DNA of 29,638 bases, taken from Candidatus Micrarchaeia archaeon (GTDB lineage Archaea; Micrarchaeota; Micrarchaeia; Anstonellales; JAHKLY01). Numbering within the stretch: the first letter of the stretch is position 1; each line of letters begins with the position of its first letter. The DNA lies in assembly GCA_041653315.1 (NCBI GenBank), contig JBAZFO010000014.1, forward strand, positions 1 to 29,638, read 5' to 3'. Positions 1 through 7,297 of this stretch are shown piece by piece. A program made the position numbers and the translations under genes. The notes below the pieces were generated by a model. It did not search any database. It was given only the letters and a program-made list of their open reading frames with translations, and was not told the DNA's origin.

Positions 1-58
1 ATTCTCTTTTCTATCATTAGAATTTATCGTTGTTTTAAATTATTCCATTTATTAAAAG

Positions 59-178
59 ATGCAATCAAAAGAACATCAAAGAAATGATTTTGAGCACCCA
101 TCCCACATACTTCCAGAACCTGGAGCACTGAACCCTTATAATTCGACTAACCCCCTCAAAATTCCCTTTGATTTCTAG
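59..178 (+). CDS. possible 39-codon leaderless small ORF
   Basis: An ATG at 59 opens a 39-codon frame ending in TAG at 176-178. The predicted peptide is rich in Pro, His and Asn. A TATA-like TTTTAAAT at 34-41 lies about 25 nt before the ATG, the spacing expected for a leaderless archaeal transcript. I recognise no family. It could be chance or a gene remnant, because this end of the window looks like acquired DNA. Apart from this frame I see nothing in 1-252 except the promoter of the next gene. Confidence 0.2.
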   Translation: MQSKEHQRNDFEHPSHILPEPGALNPYNSTNPLKIPFDF

Positions 179-276
179 AAATTTAAGATTTAGTGGTAAT
201 GATATGAAGCATAAGGTTTATAAATACTTATATATATATAATTTATAACAAAATGAAATTTTATGGGAGGATAATT

Positions 277-1185
277 ATGGAAAAAGAGAATGACGAAGAT
301 GGACATGTAAATAGGGGTGGAAACTTTTTATATAACTTGGGATCAATAGTGGTTGTAACAGCGGTTACTGTTTTTGGGGGCTTGATGTGTCTTACTGTTG
401 GATCAACGATTACTGATGCATTGAAAATAACAAAGAACGCCGGTGATAAAGTTTTTTCCAGTATTGAATTAACTCTTGTTAAATTTGGGGTACTTGAAGA
501 TCAAATCAGTTTACATCACTATTCAGATTGGTTGGATTTAGACAACAAGATAAAAGCTGAAATAAAAAAGAGTAATGATGGGTTTGAACAGGCGAAAGAT
601 GAACTAAAAGCATTACAATATGCTGATGAATTTTCCCCATTTTTTGCTGGTTTAACAATATCTGTATTAAATCGAGCAACCTTAAACAAATTTGGACCAA
701 TTCAAGTGGAAGATACAGGAGTTCCTTCATCCTGGTTGCCGGAAGAAAATAGGTATGCAAAAAAGGCAGCCATAGAAAAGAGAATTAAATTTTGTGTTAG
801 AAAAATTGATTCATTGTATTCTGCAAAGGCAGATCATGATTGGGTTTTTGATAACCGCCATACACTAGAACAAATGGCCAAAGAAAATAAAGTTCCAGCG
901 AGTCTACCCGATATGTATGCAATAAGAAATGAGTTAACAAGACAAAAATTCCCTCTTCTAGATATTGATTTGGAAATGAAACCTTTTATAGATATTGCAA
1001 TAGATAGATTCTATACATATGAATGTGGTTCTCCTGCAGAAGCAGCAAAATATAAGGGAAGGAAAGCCATGGAAGACATCATGAAGCAAATGAGGGCAAA
1101 GCACAATAGAAATGCAAAAACAGCATTAAGAGATTCAAGGGGAAAACATTCTCAGGAACCAGTTGCTTTTGCAGGTAGAAGATAA
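277..1185 (+). CDS. hypothetical single-pass membrane protein
   Basis: The product is about 302 aa and belongs to no family I recognise. After a short charged N-terminus there is one clear hydrophobic segment at about residues 18-42, rich in Val, Thr and Gly, followed by a long, mostly helical, charged region that probably forms a soluble domain. The last 40 residues are Arg/Lys-rich and look disordered. An in-frame ATG at 253 would add eight residues, but a strong Shine-Dalgarno GGGAGG at 265-270 sits 6 nt before the ATG at 277, so I prefer 277. A TATA-like TTTATAAATA at 217-226 precedes it. Base composition is richer in G+C than the core genes further right, like the adjacent fic gene, which suggests both are recent acquisitions. 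Function is unknown. Confidence 0.6.
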   Translation: MEKENDEDGHVNRGGNFLYNLGSIVVVTAVTVFGGLMCLTVGSTITDALKITKNAGDKVFSSIELTLVKFGVLEDQISLHHYSDWLDLDNKIKAEIKKSNDGFEQAKDELKALQYADEFSPFFAGLTISVLNRATLNKFGPIQVEDTGVPSSWLPEENRYAKKAAIEKRIKFCVRKIDSLYSAKADHDWVFDNRHTLEQMAKENKVPASLPDMYAIRNELTRQKFPLLDIDLEMKPFIDIAIDRFYTYECGSPAEAAKYKGRKAMEDIMKQMRAKHNRNAKTALRDSRGKHSQEPVAFAGRR

Positions 1186-1218
1186 ATACTTAACTTTCAA
1201 AGGAATGAGGAGTGCTTA

Positions 1219-1316
1219 TATCGGATATGCGTCATTATATACTATCCGATACGTTCTTTGATAGTCTCCATAGATTAAAGCAATATCGGATAGATAGTTT
1301 TTTAAACTATCCGATA
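1219..1316. promoter_or_regulatory. two palindromic operators at the fic promoter
   Basis: TATCGGATA at 1219-1227 is mirrored by TATCCGATA at 1243-1251. The same pair recurs at 1284-1292 and 1308-1316. Both pairs have exactly a 15-nt spacer and start 65 nt apart. The second pair encloses a further inverted repeat, GATAGTTT (1293-1300) and AAACTATC (1304-1311), whose centre TTTTTTAAA lies about 25 nt before the fic ATG and is the best TATA-box candidate. A protein bound there would cover the promoter, so repression is the simplest reading. A TATCGG-containing palindrome also sits before the AlbA_2 and Ogg2-type genes near 12.2 and 13.6 kb. Confidence 0.7.
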
Positions 1317-1328
1317 TATAACTAATTT

Positions 1329-2243
1329 ATGCCAATTGATGAAAATATTTTCGAAAGAATCCTCCGAAAGAGAAAAGAACTAGATAAACTTAGACCATTC
1401 AATCAGGGTGCTCTAAAGAAACTACGCGAAACATTTAATGTTGAACTTACCTATAATTCAAATGCTATAGAGGGGAACTCCCTCACGCTTAATGAAACGC
1501 GTCTTGTTTTGGAAGAAGGGATAACTATTGGCGGAAAACCACTTAAGGAACATTTAGAAGTCACAAATCATCAAAAGGCAATAGAGTTTGTTGAAATGCT
1601 GGTGAAAAAGCCAAAGGTTGAAGAAATTGATGTTCTGAATATTCATGCACTCATTTTAGATAGAATTGATCCTCAAAATGCAGGTTTTTACAGAAATTGC
1701 GCAGTTAGAATCACTGGAACGACATATTTTCCCCCAAACCCCGTAAAGGTGCCTAATTTAATCCAAGAGGTATACTCACTATTGAATTCAAAACCTGGTG
1801 AACCCATTGAAACTGCGGCAATGATACACCTGAAATTTGTCAACATCCACCCGTTTGTTGATGGGAACGGCCGGACTGCGCGTTTATTGCTGAACCTTTA
1901 TCTTATGCGGCATGGTTATCCCCCAGTTATTATTTTGCGTGCAGAACGTAAGAAGTATATTAACTCTTTGGTGCTTGCCCAGATGAAAAATGATTACCAA
2001 TCGTTTATAGATTTTATAGCCAAGGCAGTTGAGCGCTCGCTTGACATTTACTTGGATTGTCTGGGAACAAATCCAAAAGAGTATTTCAGTTTAGCTGAGG
2101 CGTCAAAGCATAGTAAATACAGTATGGAATACCTTAGTTTGCTTGCTCGCACTGGCAAAATCGAGGCAGTTAAGTTTGGCCGCAACTGGAAAATAACAAA
2201 AGAAGCCATTGAGGAATATGAAAAAGAACACGGTGGAAAGTGA
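1329..2243 (+). CDS. Fic family protein (predicted autoinhibited AMP-transferase) with C-terminal DNA-binding-like domain
   Basis: Fic proteins transfer AMP or related nucleotide moieties to hydroxyl side chains of target proteins. The full signature HPFVDGNGRTAR is at residues 174-185, with the catalytic His at 174. SNAIEGN at residues 44-50 matches the (S/T)xxxE(G/N) inhibitory helix, here N-terminal to the core, so this is a class II, self-inhibited Fic enzyme. The last 55 residues resemble an excisionase/MerR-like helix-turn-helix, which would let the protein act at its own operators. That role is an inference. The start has no clear ribosome binding site and fits a leaderless transcript. 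By my count 1861-1920 is 50% G+C, far above the core genes, which indicates horizontal transfer. No antitoxin-like partner gene is adjacent. Confidence 0.9.
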   Translation: MPIDENIFERILRKRKELDKLRPFNQGALKKLRETFNVELTYNSNAIEGNSLTLNETRLVLEEGITIGGKPLKEHLEVTNHQKAIEFVEMLVKKPKVEEIDVLNIHALILDRIDPQNAGFYRNCAVRITGTTYFPPNPVKVPNLIQEVYSLLNSKPGEPIETAAMIHLKFVNIHPFVDGNGRTARLLLNLYLMRHGYPPVIILRAERKKYINSLVLAQMKNDYQSFIDFIAKAVERSLDIYLDCLGTNPKEYFSLAEASKHSKYSMEYLSLLARTGKIEAVKFGRNWKITKEAIEEYEKEHGGK

Positions 2244-2310
2244 TCCTCGCTTGGAGAATTGATCATATATCCAGTTTTGTGTATGTTGTGTGGTTTTTAA
2301 TTATACTTTT

Positions 2311-2390
2311 GTTTCTTACAGGAAACAAATTTATACTTTTTCGTTTCTTACAGGAAACAGAATATATGATCTTGTTTCCTAAAGGAAACA
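2311..2390. repeat. three short palindromic repeats in the gap 2267-2521
   Basis: GTTTCTTACAGGAAACA occurs at 2311-2327 and 2343-2359, and a variant GTTTCCTAAAGGAAACA at 2374-2390. The first two are each preceded by TTATACTTTT, so the repeating unit is about 32 nt. Each can fold as GTTTC/GAAAC. The third is a perfect GTTTCC-TAAA-GGAAAC hairpin, with the TAAA loop also seen in the double-hairpin insert near 21.1 kb. They could be operators for the gene at 2522, or small hairpin elements. The rest of the gap is AT-rich with no other clear feature. Confidence 0.6.
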
Positions 2391-2521
2391 ATTGAAAATA
2401 GAAATAAAAAAATTTCACGTTTGTTTTTGAAAAGTTTAAATATAAATGTAAAAAATAGAAGTAAGAACTTGACTGATTAATTTAAAAATATTTTGTATAA
2501 TATTATATTTGGGGTGTTAAA

Positions 2522-3259
2522 ATGGGAGATATTAGATCAAAAACTGATGAGATAAATAGACGTTTTTGTGAATTAAAACAATTTGGAGTTCCAAAAAATA
2601 CAATTAATACTATTTTAAATAATGAAATTAAAACAAGACAAGAAGCAGTCAATAAAAAAATCTACTCTATTGTTGAATCAATGAAAGAAGTAACTATAAT
2701 ATTAGAAGGATATGATATAATTGAAAGTATTTTATGTGGAATAGATAATGGTAGAACAAAACTAATTGAAATGAATAAAGATAATCTTGGAAAACTATTT
2801 TTAACAAGTAAAGATATATTTTTATTAAAATTATTAATTGCACAAAAATTTTTAGGATCTAATGATAAAGAGTTAAAAGAAGCAATTAATATATTAATAA
2901 CAGGCAATCCAGAAACGTTTAGTATGCCAGAAATAACAAATTCATCTTCTTCACATATGCATTGGTGTGAAGAAAATAACTTATTTTTTGATTCTGAAGG
3001 ACAAGTATTTGCAATTTCAAAAGAACCAATAATTTCAGATGCGCCTGAAGAAAAACATATTGTTAATTTGATGACAAATAAAGGTAAATTTGAAATAATT
3101 GATCAAGGATATAAACCACTTTCACTAAATTCAAAAATAAAATTAGAAGGCGAGATTACATATAATATATCAATATGTGATACTTTTGAAGGAGAGAGAC
3201 TCAAATTTGAAGGAAAAATTGTTTTAACTGTCAAAACAGCAGATGAATCTAGTATTTGA
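2522..3259 (+). CDS. hypothetical protein, 245 aa
   Basis: No family is recognisable. The N-terminal 130 residues are predicted helical and charged. The C-terminal half, from about residue 135, is richer in beta-type sequence and contains an HMHWCEEN stretch at about 145-152 that could bind metal, though nothing confirms this. There is no signal peptide or membrane segment. The start is supported by GGGGTG at 2512-2517, 4 nt before the ATG. AT-rich codon use matches the core genes to the right, unlike the fic gene to the left. It converges on the EndA gene. Confidence 0.65.
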   Translation: MGDIRSKTDEINRRFCELKQFGVPKNTINTILNNEIKTRQEAVNKKIYSIVESMKEVTIILEGYDIIESILCGIDNGRTKLIEMNKDNLGKLFLTSKDIFLLKLLIAQKFLGSNDKELKEAINILITGNPETFSMPEITNSSSSHMHWCEENNLFFDSEGQVFAISKEPIISDAPEEKHIVNLMTNKGKFEIIDQGYKPLSLNSKIKLEGEITYNISICDTFEGERLKFEGKIVLTVKTADESSI

Positions 3260-3277
3260 TAATATGATTTTTATATT

Positions 3278-4450
3278 TTAAGGCTGTACCCATTCTATTT
3301 CATAGTATTCATACTTGCTTCCTGGGAGATCTATACGTTTTACTAAATAATAAGTAACTGAAGTTTCTCTATCTGCTATTGCTAATAATAATTGAAGACC
3401 TGCTTCTGCGCATTCTTCAATTGCTTCTGATAGTTCTTGTCCTCCAATATATTCTTCTTCACTTAATGAGAGCATTAAATATTTTGGTTTTCCATCTTTT
3501 GGTATTTCAATTCCACCTTTTACACGATGATATAAAATAAAATCTAAATTAGTCTTTTTTTCTTTTTCACTTTCTTTTTCACCAGGAATTGCTAAAATAA
3601 AAGTTTTTTTAACTGAGTGCGCAACTCTAATGGCTCTTGCCCATTCTGAAATTATCATTTTGCTTGCTTTTGGAAAAATATGAACTACATGTTTTGAGTG
3701 TATCCAATCTTTTATATCTCTTATTGGGCTTGCGCCAGGGAAATATAATCTAAAATGAGTTCCAAATTTAAATCCAGTTTTTAATATAAATCCCATTTGT
3801 CTCCAATCTTCATAAACTTCATACATTAATTTGAAGTTTTTATGTATTTTTTTTCCTGCTTCTTCAACATCTTTTTTTGTTGCATTTCTTAATGCAAAAT
3901 TAGAGTAATTTAATAAAAATAAAGTCTCATAAATATCTAATTTTGATATATTGCCTCTTTTTTCAGCTTTATAGGATGCATATTGTCCAATCCAATATTT
4001 ATCATATAATTCCTTTCCTGCAATAGATTCATCAATTATAGATATTAAATCATCCTCAAAAAATAATCCTTCTATTGAGTATTTATCAAAATTTATTTTT
4101 TTTGAAGGATATTTTTTAATTGGGCTTCTATCATATTTTGTATCTAATTCTTTAATAGGTCTAGCAATTAATCCCCTATCTCTCCAGTCTTTATATGTAA
4201 AATATCTAGCCATTAATTTTTTTTCTTTTAGAAACATAAATGCAACATCATTAAAAGAATATGAATTTCCTGATTCATCATAACATTTGGCATTTCTTAT
4301 GTCTATTAAATAAAGAGCTTCTTCTGGAAATAAAGTAATAATTCCTTTTTCCATTGTTCCATAGTAACTTTTAGATAATGAACCAACAGATGAAGGATCA
4401 CTTACCTTAATTTCCTTTTTTTTAATATTAATATCTAATGTAACTGCCAT
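3278..4450 (-). CDS. endA: tRNA-splicing endonuclease, long single-chain form
   Basis: EndA cuts bulge-helix-bulge motifs to release introns from archaeal pre-tRNA, pre-rRNA and some mRNAs. The C-terminal domain has the expected catalytic triad: Tyr236 in FGTHFRLYFPG, His251 in WIHSKHVVH and Lys281 or 282 in AHSVKKTFILAI. The His-Lys spacing of 30 matches the family. The N-terminal part contains a related fold without the triad (YFTYKDWRDRG near residue 90). At 390 aa it is longer than the roughly 305-aa homodimeric alpha2 enzymes and closer in size to the three-unit epsilon2 enzyme described in ARMAN archaea, a type with broad intron specificity. Assignment to that class is an inference. A GTG nine nt upstream is possible, but the ATG at 4450 has GTGAT before it. 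It directly follows the thioredoxin-like gene, probably in one transcript. Confidence 0.9.
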   Translation of the reverse strand: MAVTLDINIKKKEIKVSDPSSVGSLSKSYYGTMEKGIITLFPEEALYLIDIRNAKCYDESGNSYSFNDVAFMFLKEKKLMARYFTYKDWRDRGLIARPIKELDTKYDRSPIKKYPSKKINFDKYSIEGLFFEDDLISIIDESIAGKELYDKYWIGQYASYKAEKRGNISKLDIYETLFLLNYSNFALRNATKKDVEEAGKKIHKNFKLMYEVYEDWRQMGFILKTGFKFGTHFRLYFPGASPIRDIKDWIHSKHVVHIFPKASKMIISEWARAIRVAHSVKKTFILAIPGEKESEKEKKTNLDFILYHRVKGGIEIPKDGKPKYLMLSLSEEEYIGGQELSEAIEECAEAGLQLLLAIADRETSVTYYLVKRIDLPGSKYEYYEIEWVQP

Positions 4451-4462
4451 ACAAATCACAAA

Positions 4463-4753
4463 TTAAAAGAAATAACTAACTTTTTGTTTTTCTTCATATA
4501 TTACTGTATCTATTATTTCTTTCATTTCTTTTTTATTAGGTAATCCTTCACAAATCACTTCTCCATTTATGATAATAGAGGGTGTGGATTCAATATCATA
4601 TCCTTCTGCTCTTTCTTGTCCTTCTTCAGTTAAAAGACTTACTTCTTTTATAATAACTCCTTTCATTTCTTTTGTAACTTTTTTTATTAATTTAACTGCT
4701 TTAGGAGAATGAATGCAATTAGGTGAAGTGATTATTTCAACATATATTGTCAT
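4463..4753 (-). CDS. thioredoxin/glutaredoxin-like protein with a CxxS site
   Basis: This 96-aa thioredoxin-fold protein begins with a beta strand leading into the active-site loop SPNCIHSP. Cys13 is in the nucleophile position, but the second Cys of CxxC is replaced by Ser16. The cis-proline loop is present (STPSIIING, about residues 56-64). CxxS proteins can form mixed disulfides but do not easily reduce protein disulfides, so an isomerase, glutathionylation-type or redox-sensing role is more likely than classical thioredoxin activity. The start has AAGAGG upstream and a TATA-like TTTTTAAAT near 4785-4795. It appears to be the first gene of a two-gene unit with endA. Confidence 0.75.
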   Translation of the reverse strand: MTIYVEIITSPNCIHSPKAVKLIKKVTKEMKGVIIKEVSLLTEEGQERAEGYDIESTPSIIINGEVICEGLPNKKEMKEIIDTVIYEEKQKVSYFF

Positions 4754-4803
4754 ACTAAAACCTCTTACTTATTAAGATCTGTTCTTATTTAAAAACGTAT
4801 GTT

Positions 4804-5178
4804 TTATTCAATTAATATTTTATTCTCTTCACAACAAGAAATTTTTATATTATTAGAATAAGTTCCTTCTGTAAATTCACATAAAACTTTTTCGGTGGCT
4901 GAATTATTTTTATAAATCAAACGCATAGTCTCAAAATTTGGCATTTCTAAAGAATAATTCTCTAATTGAAGGTGTATATTTCTACTATTACCTTTTCCTA
5001 AAATACAAATATTATTTACTGTATTTGATATTTCTTGAACAGTTAAACGTATTCTTTGTTCTTCTAAAGATTTTTCTCCCTTTTCTTTTACGTAACTTAA
5101 TGATATCATAGATACTACTAAAATAGCTAAAAATATAGTAAAAACAATAAGAAATTCAATAGATACTTGTGCTTTCAT
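4804..5178 (-). CDS. archaeal pilin-like protein with class III signal peptide
   Basis: The N-terminus MKAQVSIEFLIVFTIFLAIL fits the class III (type IV pilin-like) archaeal signal: a basic residue, then AQxSxE just before a hydrophobic helix. Archaeal prepilin peptidases cut after the A/G before Q, and the helix then builds the pilus core. The rest, about 100 aa, is polar, with Cys residues near 55, 97 and 112-113 that may form disulfides. I start at the ATG at 5178, since the usual three residues precede AQ. It lies right behind a second pilin-like gene. The pilus type is not determined. Confidence 0.75.
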   Translation of the reverse strand: MKAQVSIEFLIVFTIFLAILVVSMISLSYVKEKGEKSLEEQRIRLTVQEISNTVNNICILGKGNSRNIHLQLENYSLEMPNFETMRLIYKNNSATEKVLCEFTEGTYSNNIKISCCEENKILIE

Positions 5179-5187
5179 ATGAATCAA

Positions 5188-5445
5188 TTATTCACTGCAA
5201 GGCCCATCTAAAACACATTTATTGTCTGTGCAGTTCCAAGTAGTTTCATTTCCACAATCTATATCATCATAGCAGTATGAACCTTGAATTAAATTTGCTG
5301 TTTGGCAATCAAGTATTTTTCCTGTTTGGTCTACCTTTTCACCAAATTTTTCAGTCATCCCAGTTAATTGAACAGCTAAAAATACTGCAACTGCAAGAAC
5401 TATTGCAAGAATAATCAACATTTCTGCCGAAATCTGTCCTTTCAT
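5188..5445 (-). CDS. small archaeal pilin-like protein with class III signal peptide and Cys-rich tail
   Basis: MKGQISAEMLIILAIVLAVA shows the canonical KGQxSxE class III signal followed by a hydrophobic helix of about 20 residues. After a short charged stretch, the C-terminal 40 residues carry six Cys (in QTANLIQGSYCYDD and the tail ending DGPCSE), suggesting a small disulfide-stabilised exposed domain. Total length is 85 aa, which is typical. The ATG at 5445 is preceded by GGGGTG, better placed than an upstream alternative two codons earlier. Spacing to the next pilin-like gene is about 9 nt, so the two are probably cotranscribed. Confidence 0.75.
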   Translation of the reverse strand: MKGQISAEMLIILAIVLAVAVFLAVQLTGMTEKFGEKVDQTGKILDCQTANLIQGSYCYDDIDCGNETTWNCTDNKCVLDGPCSE

Positions 5446-5457
5446 TAACACACCCCA

Positions 5458-6210
5458 TTATCTTATATATGAGAGATTTAAATCTCCCATATTTTGAATA
5501 GATTGATCTTTAGTTTGTTCTTGAATTTTATCTAATAATTTTTTATTTTCTTTTGCTTTGTTATCTAATTTTTTTGTGCTTAATTCAAGATCAAATATTT
5601 TTGATAAAACTTTAATCATTTCTTTTGCTGCATTTGCATCTACGTATCCACCATGTGTTTCTCCCATAATACATATTCCTTGTATATCTTTCATTCGTCC
5701 TAAAGAAAGAAGCAAGCCCGCTGCTCCAATTATAGCACCCTTAGTTTTTCCGAATTGAATATCAAATTTAGAATATTCTCCAATTAATTTTTCATCATTA
5801 ACTGCTCCAAATATTTTTGGATTTTTAGTTCCTATTCCAGTTCCATATCCGCCGAGTGTAATTATTAATTTACAATCATTTTTTTTAATATAATCAATTA
5901 TTACTTCAGTAATATTATATTGTGCTTCACTTGTAATTGCTTGTGTTTCTCCTATTAAAATTAATAAATCATTATCTTTTCTTTTAATTAAATAAAAATC
6001 ATTTTTTATATCTTTTATTATTCCAGATTTTTGCATTATTACTTGGTGAGGAAAATGAGGAGAATATAATTCTGCAATTTTTTCTGCTTTTAATTCTTCA
6101 ATTATTAAATCAGCAACTAATTTACCTACTAATCCAATTCCTGGAAGACCTTCTATTAAGATAGGTTTGTTCATTTTTACTTTTTTTATTTCTTTGATAA
6201 AGGTTTCCAT
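5458..6210 (-). CDS. PAC2 family protein (proteasome assembly chaperone-like)
   Basis: PAC2/DUF75 proteins are archaeal relatives of eukaryotic proteasome assembly chaperones. Some (PbaA, PbaB) act with the proteasome, others have unknown clients. The family core is plain: LIEGLPGIGLVGKLVADLI at about residues 17-35, HFPHQVIMQKSG near 52-63, a GETQ segment near 88, TLGGYGTG near 118 and MGETHGGYVDANAAKEMI near 182-199. The last 40 residues are a charged helix. It follows aIF2-alpha directly (1-nt spacing), an arrangement common in archaea, where the two usually surround nop10. No nop10 reading frame fits here. Confidence 0.85.
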   Translation of the reverse strand: METFIKEIKKVKMNKPILIEGLPGIGLVGKLVADLIIEELKAEKIAELYSPHFPHQVIMQKSGIIKDIKNDFYLIKRKDNDLLILIGETQAITSEAQYNITEVIIDYIKKNDCKLIITLGGYGTGIGTKNPKIFGAVNDEKLIGEYSKFDIQFGKTKGAIIGAAGLLLSLGRMKDIQGICIMGETHGGYVDANAAKEMIKVLSKIFDLELSTKKLDNKAKENKKLLDKIQEQTKDQSIQNMGDLNLSYIR

Positions 6211-6987
6211 TTATTTTTCCCTCTCTTTCTTTTCAAAAGATATTTCAACCACTTTATCTGCTGTTTTTTCTTTTATTGTTTTTATTATTTTTTCTAATGT
6301 TTTTTCTGCTGTTTTATAATCATCTGCTTCAATAGTGATTTCGTATCTAGGTGCGCCGACATATAAAATATCAATTAGTATATTTTTTGAAGATTTTATT
6401 CCGCTAAGAGTTTTTTTAATTATATCAACACCCTCAGGTTCATATACACACATATTTAATATGCCCCTAATAATTGCTTTTTGTTTTTTAATTGCTTTTT
6501 TTGATAAAATAATTAGTTCTTCTTCAAATTTTTTGGGTAATTTTAAATTTTTTAATGCCTCTTTTCCTTCTGCAGAAATTTCTTCTAAAGCATCAGATAA
6601 TTCTCCAAATTCATCAATTAATTTATTTTTAATATCTTCAATTTCTTTATCTTTTAATTTTGATTGTTTTCCTGCTTGTTCTATTAGTTTATTTACTCTT
6701 TTATCTTTTCTTACAAAATCAATTTTTCTTTTTTTATCTGATTCAGTTACTTGTTTTAAAGAAAGATCTATCTGCCCCTTTTCTTTATCTACTTTTATTA
6801 CTTTTGCAACATCTGATTTTCCTTCTGATACAAATTCATGAATATTTTTAATCCATCTTGATGCAACTTCAGAAATATGTACAAATCCTTCTTTTTTATA
6901 TTCTTCTAAATCACAAAAAGCTCCATATGGCAGTATTTTTTTTATTTTAACTAAAACAAGTTCTCCTTCTTCTGGCATATTATCCAA
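6211..6987 (-). CDS. eif2a: translation initiation factor 2 subunit alpha
   Basis: aIF2-alpha is part of the heterotrimer that brings initiator Met-tRNA to the ribosome. The order is as expected: an N-terminal S1 RNA-binding domain (about residues 7-78, with GELVLVKIKKILPYGAFCDL, GFVHISEV and IDLSLKQV), a helical middle domain, and a C-terminal alpha/beta domain (from about 170) that docks on the gamma subunit. At 258-259 aa it is full length. The first codon is taken as TTG at 6987, because GGTGAT lies 5 nt before it. The first ATG is three codons on and would leave a 14-nt spacing. The archaeal Ser51-equivalent region is unremarkable. It lies in a run of translation and replication genes with eL42 and GINS. 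Confidence 0.92.
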   Translation of the reverse strand: MDNMPEEGELVLVKIKKILPYGAFCDLEEYKKEGFVHISEVASRWIKNIHEFVSEGKSDVAKVIKVDKEKGQIDLSLKQVTESDKKRKIDFVRKDKRVNKLIEQAGKQSKLKDKEIEDIKNKLIDEFGELSDALEEISAEGKEALKNLKLPKKFEEELIILSKKAIKKQKAIIRGILNMCVYEPEGVDIIKKTLSGIKSSKNILIDILYVGAPRYEITIEADDYKTAEKTLEKIIKTIKEKTADKVVEISFEKKEREK

Positions 6988-6998
6988 ATCAAATCACC

Positions 6999-7292
6999 TT
7001 ATTTTGTTTTTGCTGTTACTTCTAATTTTTTCTTAGTTCTTGTGCCTATTACTCTTTGGTGTTTTTTACCGCATTCTTCACAAGTTAATACGACTTTTTG
7101 TCTTTTTCCTTGTTTTTTAATTGTTGGATTACCTTTTCTTTTTCCACCATAACCTTTCAATATTCTTTCATGTTTTCTAGATCCTTTTGTAGTTTTACCT
7201 CTTGCTTTTGAAGTAGATTCTACTTTTGCTTTATGTGTTGTGTGTTTTTTACATTTTGGACAATATGTTTTTGTTTCTTTTGGATATTTCAT
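6999..7292 (-). CDS. rpl44e: 50S ribosomal protein eL42 (L44e)
   Basis: This small basic zinc-ribbon protein of the large subunit sits near the E site. Zinc ligands are visible as CPKC near residues 11-14 and CEEC near 72-75. KHTTHKAK and the Gly-Lys-rich KGSRKHERILKGYGGKRKG segment are diagnostic. Length 97 aa is standard. The ATG at 7292 follows GGTGAT. The GTG nine nt upstream overlaps that ribosome binding site and is unlikely to be used. In most archaea eL42 is followed by eS27 before aIF2-alpha. Here only 11 nt separate eL42 from aIF2-alpha, so eS27 is not at its usual place. Confidence 0.93.
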   Translation of the reverse strand: MKYPKETKTYCPKCKKHTTHKAKVESTSKARGKTTKGSRKHERILKGYGGKRKGNPTIKKQGKRQKVVLTCEECGKKHQRVIGTRTKKKLEVTAKTK

Positions 7293-7297
7293 AATTA

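Noticed and set aside
2311..2390. CRISPR array
   Set aside because: There are only three 17-bp palindromes with 14-15 nt between them, the spacers are partly similar, and no cas gene is near.
6335..6841. plus-strand open frame of 168 codons
   Set aside because: It lies opposite the aIF2-alpha gene. Its Ser/Phe/Ile-rich translation is the usual antisense shadow of Lys/Glu-rich AT-rich coding sequence.
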